DNA of 64,000 nt, from positions 2,042,519-2,106,518 of the forward strand of contig CM076652.1 of the NCBI GenBank assembly GCA_038496675.1. Reading direction: 5' to 3'. The stretch is from Rachycentron canadum (taxonomy: Eukaryota; Chordata; Actinopteri; Carangiformes; Rachycentridae). This document shows positions 25,015 through 34,000 of the stretch, piece by piece. How positions within the stretch are numbered: the first letter of the stretch is position 1; each line of letters begins with the position of its first letter. The notes under the pieces were generated by a model. The model saw only the letters and a list, made by a program, of their open reading frames with translations, did not search any database and was not told the DNA's origin. The translations under genes and the position numbers were made by a program.

Positions 25015-28000
25015 GACGACAAACATGGATGTAAACCACGTATGTAGATTTCAAATGATTGCAAAAAGACTTGTTGGGACTGTTGATCCGGGGGTAAGGG
25101 GATCGGATCAAATCCTGTCAACAGGTTTGACCAGTGACCAATCGCATCACTTACAGTCACCCATATAAAATGTGCTCTATAAGAGCAGGAGATATTTTAA
25201 AGGATGAGTGGAATCAGTTTTTCCGTGTCAGACTCTGAGTAAATAAAAGCATAATTTCAGCTGCACAAAGATCCTTTGATTCCTGACTGTTGACACTTTG
25301 ACTTTCCTTTGACTGCAGCTCGGAACAACATGAGGAGACTTAGTGAAGAAAACTGGAAATAAAAACAACCCAACTATCCACACTGTTAAATGTTTCTCTC
25401 ATATATGAACATTTCAGTCAGAGCTTTTGTGTCTAACAGCAGAAACAGTCACTTATTTAGGTTTATGTGCATCATGTTCATAATAGTCCAAAAATCCTCA
25501 CCCTAATTATCAGATAGTCCCACTTTAATATTTCAGTCATATTCTATATCATCATATTCTTTACATAGGACCAGTTAATAACCTGCTTGGTGACGGCTGA
25601 TGTCCGGCTGATGTTTGGCTGATGTCCGGCTGATGTTTGACTCAGTGTCTGAAGATCTCAGGAGATCTATGTTAATCTGGCTCTGTGGTCCAGCCCCTGG
25701 TCTGTGGTCTGCACTGATGTGGATCCTGTTTCAGAGGAGGACTCTGGAGGACCAACAGGTCAATAAGCTCCATGTGGTCTGTTCAGGTGTTGAGTTACTA
25801 AACTCACATTTGGCTTCTGGGTCACTAATAGATTCCTAATGGCTCCCAGCCTCCATCTGTTCCTCCAGCTTTCCTCCACTCTCACGTAGATGGGACTCAT
25901 TGTGACCTCTGACCCCTGAGCAGCATCACAGATGGAGCTTTTACATGGAGCTACGAGCTGTTCACTACCTGCTCAGCAGCAAACAGCACCCAGAGAGATC
26001 GGCTACATCTGGCCCGTACTTGGGCCACATGCTTATGTTTCTACTGGCCCAGGTCCCACGGCCCAAGTCTGGCCCATATACGGCACGATAGCCAGATGCT
26101 GCTTCCACATCTGGACCAACTCAGACATAAGGAAGAATCTACCCAGATGTGGAAGTATATGGACCAGACTTGGACCAGAAGCTTTGTTTTGCGATCTGGA
26201 CGGCAGCCATTTTACAGACCTGCTGGAATCAGTGAGAACATCTGAGCTGAGGGGGGGGGGGTCGATTCAGGCCTGATAAGCTCTGCACTCGTCATCAGAT
26301 CCACTTCCCTCTCTCTGTCCTTCCTGTGGACAGGCGAGGACGAGCGGAGGGGAAATGAGCGACGGGGCGGAGGTGGAGAGGTCGGTGCACATCTGGAGGT
26401 GGGTCAGCTGGGCGTCACTGATGTGACCCAGAAAACTCTGACAGGGGCCGGGTGGAGAGAACGTGTTTGTGTTGGATGGTGCGCGCAGATACGCAAACTA
26501 TTTACTTTCAAAATAAAAGCTTTTCCTCTGGTACTGAAAAAAAAACAGTTGGACCTAAAAATGTGTTTGTTTGTTTTTTTTTTTTTGCATTTGTCCTTAC
26601 ATATAAATATTTATAATCACAACATGCAGCGAGAATGTGTGCACGTGATGATGCTTCAGCTCTGTCTCTATTTTTATGATTAAGTAGAAATTAAGTTCAA
26701 GTTAGCAATAAAATGACATCATAACCATAATATTCATTTATGGTTATTAGCCAATTTCATCAATTTTGAAATTTGACATGAGAAAAAAAATGTAATCATG
26801 GCGTCGCTGCAGTTTTTGGATTCAAATAATGAAAACAGTTATTTATTATTTATTATTAACATTTTCTTTCCCAGTTGAAATTTGCCTGAGTTGAAAATGT
26901 CTCAAAAGAATAAAGCAGAGAAATATATGACTTTAATCATGGTAACGTTTCATTGGTCGCCTGTCGATGACATCATATCCTATATTCCATATATTCTTCT
27001 TTTTTTCAGTTATCAGAGAAAGTCTGGACTTTAATGTGAACCTGCTTCATTCAGTGCTTTTAAAGATCATAATCAGCTGCTGTTTGATTTGTCTTTTGTT
27101 ACTGTTACTGACCCCCAGAGGCAGAAAATTACATATTGTGTCTCTGAAGGGTTTTTATGTGGAAACAAAACCAGAATTAAAAACTGGTTTATTATAAGTT
27201 AGGTTTTCCAATTGATAAGGAATTTGATTTGGTGCAAAAATGTCATTATCAGCAGAATTAGTCCAACTCCAGTCAGGACTGTTAGTATCGGGTGGTTTAG
27301 CTCTGTCTCCTCACAGCAGGAAGGTTCTGGGTTCCTGAGGCCTCTCTGTGTGGAGGTTCTCCAGCTTCCTCCCACAGGCCTGGTGACATGTCCAGGATGA
27401 ACCCCACCCTCCGGTGTCGGCTGAGATTGGCTGCAGCCCTCAACAGCCCTGCACAGATAAGCTGTACAGATGACGGATGGATGGATGGACCTTTAGCTTC
27501 TCATTATCATCCACTTACTGTTTCAGAAACATTTAAACCCCCCAAAAAAATCTGAGGAACATCTGGAAACATTCAGGCACAAGAAATAACCAAATCGCCG
27601 TTCGTGCCTATTGTTGATGACAGCCTCTAACCAAACGTTTAGCTGTGAGCACCAGTGGCTCTGTGGAGAACCTGCGTGAGCCCAGGCAGTGGAGCGTATG
27701 TGTGGTTTATTAGAACTGGCTCCGGTTCCTGTTTTCTCAGTTTATTCAGGAGTTTGGGTGTTGAAATCTGCTCAGACTATTCGAGTTTAACTCCTCTGCC
27801 CTCTCATTACGTCTCTTTCTGTAATCAGCGCTGTAGGATTCAGTCATACCTGGCACCGGCTCAAACATCTGATTTGACCAAATGATTAATCCCCCCTCTG
27901 AATGAATTTAAAGTGCTGGGATTACCGGCAGCTTTACTTCCTCTTTTTCATCCTGTGTTTTATCAAAACCAAGTCTTTCCTTTTTTCTTTTTTCCCTCCT

Positions 28001-31000
28001 TGTGTCATCTAATCACGGCAGAGGGGCAGAAATCGTTCTGGGCTGTATCAGGGTAGCGTTGCCTTTCCAGACATTTGCAACAACACTTTGTCTTCCTCAG
28101 CGTTGGCAGTCGAGCAGGTTTTCTGTTTCCAGTTTGTTGTTTCTTTGTAAATCGATACCAGAGACAAGACCGAGCACGCTGCCACCCTCAGCGTTTCCTC
28201 AGATAGTTTCCTCAGACAAAGAGTCCTTCAGCCCTGGAGGTCAGACTGACTGACAGGAGACACACCTGAACCCTGAGCCGGACAATTCAACAGGAGGGAA
28301 CCTATTTTTTGGAAGGAAGGGATTCAATTTATTTTGTAGCTTATTAGTGAAGCTACATCCCACAATGTGACCAATGAAGAATCAAGGACTTATCAAAGAT
28401 TAACAAATGAGAAAAGAGCAGCAAAAAAAAAGAAAAAACAAACAGAAAAAAAATTTCAATTGTTTAAACCATCCCCTATAAATCACTACAATTATTGTTG
28501 TTAATGCGGATCCTCCAGTTATTTACTTAGTTTTAGTGGAGCTTTTAGCAGCTACAGAGCCAGATGTTTCACTCAGGAGCTGGTGGAGACCAAACATGGA
28601 CCTAAAAGAGCGGGAACACTGGACTGAGACTCATCAGGTGACACAAACACAACAACACATGAATGATTATGATGTCTTATATTGCTCGGTGTGGAAATAA
28701 GAATCAATCTAAAGGGGGATGATACGTGTTTCTGCTGCCCCCTGCTGGCCCAAAGTGTTAGTGCTGGGTAGAAATCAAACTTTGACCGATGTTCACTTCT
28801 AGTCTCATATTTCTACAACTGTTCAATAGACAAGCTCTAACACGTAAATCAGACCTGGAGTTGTTGGGAGGTGGATTTTTTTCCGTTCCCCTCTTTAAAA
28901 AGCAAAAATGCCAATGTCTCCGATTAAAGACTTTGGTGCTTTTCTTTGTCTGACATCATCAAAACTCAGTATCTCTGGTTTTGGAGCTTGGTTTCAACCA
29001 GCAACCAGAAGCTCCCCTCCCAGGTCTGGCTCCAGGGAAGGGCCTTGGTTTCCCTTTTCCAGTCGAGGTGCTACAGCTCATACATGGCATCTTCATTGGG
29101 ATTTTATCAATTGCTCTTATTCTGGGACAAGTTTGCCTTGGGATACAAGTCACACCAAACCCGTCCACCGCATTAAAGTGGTGGTTCCCATCTTGCCTGG
29201 CTAACATCTTTGGATCCCCCAGGAGGAGCTGGAAAGAGGGATGCCTGGAATTCCCTGCTCAGCCTCCTGCCTCCTGAAAACGGATGGATGGACACTGTCA
29301 GACTGCCTCTATAAGCAACAAACAGTTCTCCAGTGTTTTGGAGACTCCGTTGGTTGCTAACAAATTTGTGGCACAAGACCTTATGAACGAAAAAGACGCC
29401 TTCAGTTCTGTGAGCACCAAAATTAGAAGCAACCAAAAGCAACGACCAGAAACACGACAGTTAAACCATCAAACCAGATGAAAGCTCCAGCACCTGCTAA
29501 CACAGCCACTAAACCACACAGTGTTGGTCTCTATCTGCCCACACTTGTCCAGGCTTTAACTTCATTGTCCGGTGACATTTCACCAGAACGAGGGTGAAAG
29601 AGGGAGCCTCCGCTGCGAGGAGGAAAAAAACCGACTGAAAGCATTAAACCCTCATCTGCTCTTTTGTAAGCACACATGCTGTCATCGGCTGGATGAGTCG
29701 GCTGAATGACACAATAATAACACGCTTTCCTTTCAGCCTGAAACCCAGCCAAGGCTCCGCGGGACAGACGAGGACGGTGGGAAGACGTTTGTGAGATGAA
29801 GTCACTGTTGTGTTGAAACAAGTCAGGGCAGCGAAGGGCACTGAATCACTGACACGACAACTAAAAGACGCCACTTCCCAGAAGAAAAAGTCACCAGGCG
29901 AGTTGTGAGGCAGGAGCCGGGGGATTCAACCTGCACAGTCAAACTGCTGCTTGTTTTGTTTTAAAATGACTCACCGCGACTGAAAACAGACATCAACTTC
30001 ATCACAATGCTGCATCGCTGGTTTTTAAAAAGTGCTGCAACTGAAAACTTCTTCATTCTCATCAATGTGATATACAACCGCCTCTTGACCTTGAATCTGG
30101 TCCTCACCAGGACCGGGCTCGTTCTCCTGAGGCTCAACTCCTATGGGGCGAATCAGAGGGTTGGTGCTTCATATTATACTTTATTTATATTGGATTTTAT
30201 TTTTGACTTTTTACAACAAACCATCCAGCACCAGCTTGTTCATTCATGCTGGACGTATTTGTCGCAGTTTGCCCCCAGACTACCGAGCCAAATCTGGCAG
30301 CCATATGTGGCCCAGAGCTGGCCCACATTCGGTTCTCCACAGCCAGAACAGAGCTGACTGTGCTGACCCTCAGCCACTTAACTGATTCTGTTTCATTATT
30401 AAACATCCGAAACAAAATTTAAAACTTGCAAGAATATATCTGCTTTAGTTGGTTCAAAACTGCACATCCACAGGGTTCCCAGACCCGGACCTGGATCATG
30501 GAGGAGCAGGAAATGGAGAAGTAATACAGTGTTGATCGCTGCCGCAGGGAGGGTTAGGTCACCACCTGCCTGTGTCCTGGACACTTCAGTGACCAGCAAG
30601 AAGTCAGACACCAGTTGTCAGGGCCAGAAGTCCAACAGACCCCCCTGAGGCCGGCAGCAGACAGTCATCACCGTGTTATGGCTGCATGTCTGTGCCCCCC
30701 CCCCCATGCAGAGCACGAACGGATCACTGAACCTTGAAGTTAAAGAGGCTTTACTGGCAGACGAGGAAGAAACCTGCAGTCTCGAACAAGAATCAGCAAT
30801 AAAAAATCTCCACAGGACGGTGAAACAAGTCCTTCCTCTATTTGTCCACTCTGAACTGAAACAAACCAACATCCAAAAACATGCAGCGAGTGCATGCTTC
30901 TCTAATATCAAAGAAAATAAACCCAGTGTTTGATTGCATCCGAAGCTCCACTCCATCTTTAAAATGGCCAAAAATGACAAGCAGCAGAAAAGAAGAGAGC

Positions 31001-34000
31001 AAAGGTGAAAAGGTCAGTGGCCTAAAAGTTTTCCTGAGACCAGAGAAGCTGGGAAAGTATTGACCGAGGAAGACTTGAATACATAAGGGTGGATATTTAT
31101 CATATGGTTCCCATTAGTGATTCATGTCCTCAAATGACTTTGTTTCATCCAACAAATTAACAATAAGATGTCACTGAATTCCTAAATCTTTCAGTGAGAA
31201 CTACTGTTTAAGCTTGTTTAAAAATATTCAGAGTGGCCATTGACAGATTATAATAAAATGTTCCTGGGCACAGACAAGTAAAATCCCCCTGCCCCCAAAC
31301 CATCTTATAGAGGACCCCCACTCTCTTTGTGATTAGGATCTGATTGGCTGACTGACCCGTTGTTCCTAGAGCTCAGAGCTCAGCCTGAGAGAGGAGATGT
31401 AAAACTACACTGAGATGGTTTTTGGTTCTTAAAACCACAGATATATCTTCTGATGGAGATCAACACTTCAAAATAAAATACTGGAAAAGTTAAAATATGG
31501 ACCTTTAAGATCTAACTTAATACACCACCCCCTGGGTCCAGTGCCCAGCTGGCGCGTTCACGACTCCACCCATGAGAACGGCAAAGAAGAAAACAAACAA
31601 AACTGAGGAACCGGAGTCTGACGGGAAGCTCACATCTCAGTTACAAAGTTCAGATCTGAAGACGAGCTCTCTGCCCACGTTTCCCTCTGTGGGTCGTTTA
31701 CCACTGTAATCCTCTCGGCCTCTCCCACTCTCCAAGTCCTGACATTCATCAGCCATGACGACATCATATCTGGCCTTATCTCTCTGCTTGGGTTTCTGTC
31801 ATCGTGTCTGTCAGACCAACTATTACACAACACAATGCCTCCCTATCAAACATGCTGCATTTCATGATGATGTGTAATTTACCTTCACTGTTGGGAACGA
31901 GTCAACGTTAAAGCTTCACTTCTGGTGAGTCGTTGTCATTGTAATTCACCAATGAGTTCATTAAAGAGCAACAGTGTGACTCACTGATGTGTTTTTAACT
32001 GAAACAATGCAGCTCTGTGGCTCAGAGGAATCAGATATACACACAGGCCTTGTTAGTAGGAAATATTTAGTGTTTGTTGTCGTCTTTATCATGGGATCAT
32101 GGTGATGTCAACAGACTTATACTTGACTTCAATTTTCCGTTGGTTTCTTGCAAAAACACATTGATATACACTGGTTTTATAACCAAAACCATTGTAACAA
32201 GCTCCTCATTAAAGGTTCTATCGGTGGTCTGCAAACAGCCTCTGGTGGTCCACCAGTAAATCTGTCAAAATATCCTGTTTTTAAAAAAGTGTTTTTCAAC
32301 TGCTACATTTCAGTCATCAGCAGCCTATTAACTAACAAATATATATTCAGTATGGATCCAATAGAGGCGTCAAAATGCCTGATAAAAGTAATAAAATAAA
32401 CAAACAAACAAACAAAAAAAAGACTTTTCCAGGAGACTGGTGATTTCTGAGTTTTGCTTTCATTGGTCCTTGATCTGAAAAAGTTTGAGAAACGCTGGTC
32501 TAGAGGTAGATGTTAAAGATCCATACGGTCTAAAGGTAGATGTTAAAGATCCATACGGTCTAAAGGTAGATGTTAAAGATCCATACGGTCTAAAGGTCGA
32601 TGTTAAAGGTCCATACGGTCTAAAGGTAGATGTTAAAGGTCCATACAGTCTAAAGGTAGATGTTAAAGGTCCATACAGTCTAAAGGTAGATGTTAAAGGT
32701 CCATACAGTCTAAAGGTAGACCTCCATGTGGTCTTTGATTATAAAGCAGGTCTAGGTTCTATATTAATACAGTGAAAGTATCAAAGGTCTCACAGCCTGT
32801 ATTTAGAAACTGAGCCTTAAAACAGCCATCAGGACTTCTGGAACTTTGTGATGTCACAACAAAGCAGTCACCACCCTCAGCCTAGCTCACAAGCTCCCAA
32901 CATTGCAGGATTTGGTTTCTCTGAGTGTTTATCTGATATCTGCTATATGTTGATTGGATCACTCAGAAAACAGGCAGCCAATCAGAAGAGAGTATCACAG
33001 CCTCTCTTCTCCTGCGCCAATAATACAAGATTGTGCTTAAAAAGGTGAAGTATATCAGTGTTGTCTTTCTAAAACTCTCACACAGTGAGAGTCAGGGGTA
33101 AACAGTTAGAGCCTGAATCAGACCCGGTCAGACTGAACAGAATCTGGACCCAGTCTGGTTCCAGTCCTGAAGTCCTTCACTGAGGCCAGAGACATAAAAC
33201 CCTCACACACAGACACGACCCCTGGAAACAGGAACTCAGCTCTGTTTACTTTCCCCTGTTCTTTTAATGCAACCTGCGGGGGGGGGGGGGGGGGGGTTCA
33301 GTGCCCCCATCACTCATCAGCTAACTCAGCTAACTCCCCCCAAAAAACATTCCTCATCGCCTTATCTCCCTCTATCGTAAACACCCATGTGTGTGGGATT
33401 CAGGGGGATCAGAGGTCAGAGGTCAGTTTGTTTTGACGCAGGTATTCCTCCTGGATGACATCACCGATGGCGATGGAAGGGAGGGGGAGGGGAGGGGGTC
33501 GGTGTGAAGGGCTGATTAAAAACAGATCGGCTGCGGAGCAGCACGCGCCCTTTATGACGAAACTTTTCAAAATAAAGGCAGGTGGTGCAAGAAACTAAGT
33601 AGTAAAATCTAAGTAGCGTGAGTTGAGAATCACTTTACGTTGGTTTGCTTCCAAACCCAAAGACCCTCGACCACACGCTGACGGCAGCCAGGAAGATGAC
33701 TGCTGCCTCACGCCTCGCTCTCTGCATCCGCTTCGCCAAGAGCCACTAACCACCGAAAATCATCACATCCTCACGTCTGAGAAGCTGAAACCATCAAACT
33801 CTTGGTGGTTGTGCTTCAGATAATAATGGATAAAGCAGCAGCATGTTTAAAATGCGTGGATAAGACTGAGGCGCCGCCGTGCGAGTGTTTTTGGAGCCGG
33901 TCTTTGCTGTGATGTCAGCTCCTCCAGACGTGACGTCATCAGCTGAGTCAGGGAGCGGGACACCGCCTCCTCCAGCTGTTCTGTGCTTCGTAAACAAACG

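Noticed and set aside
32485..32775. Open frame of GLKVDVKDPY repeats, possible repeat protein or CRISPR-like array
   Set aside because: The 30-bp unit is a multiple of three, so it stays open by arithmetic. Units are directly adjacent with no spacers, and the array lies inside a dispersed repeat, so it is neither a CRISPR nor a gene.
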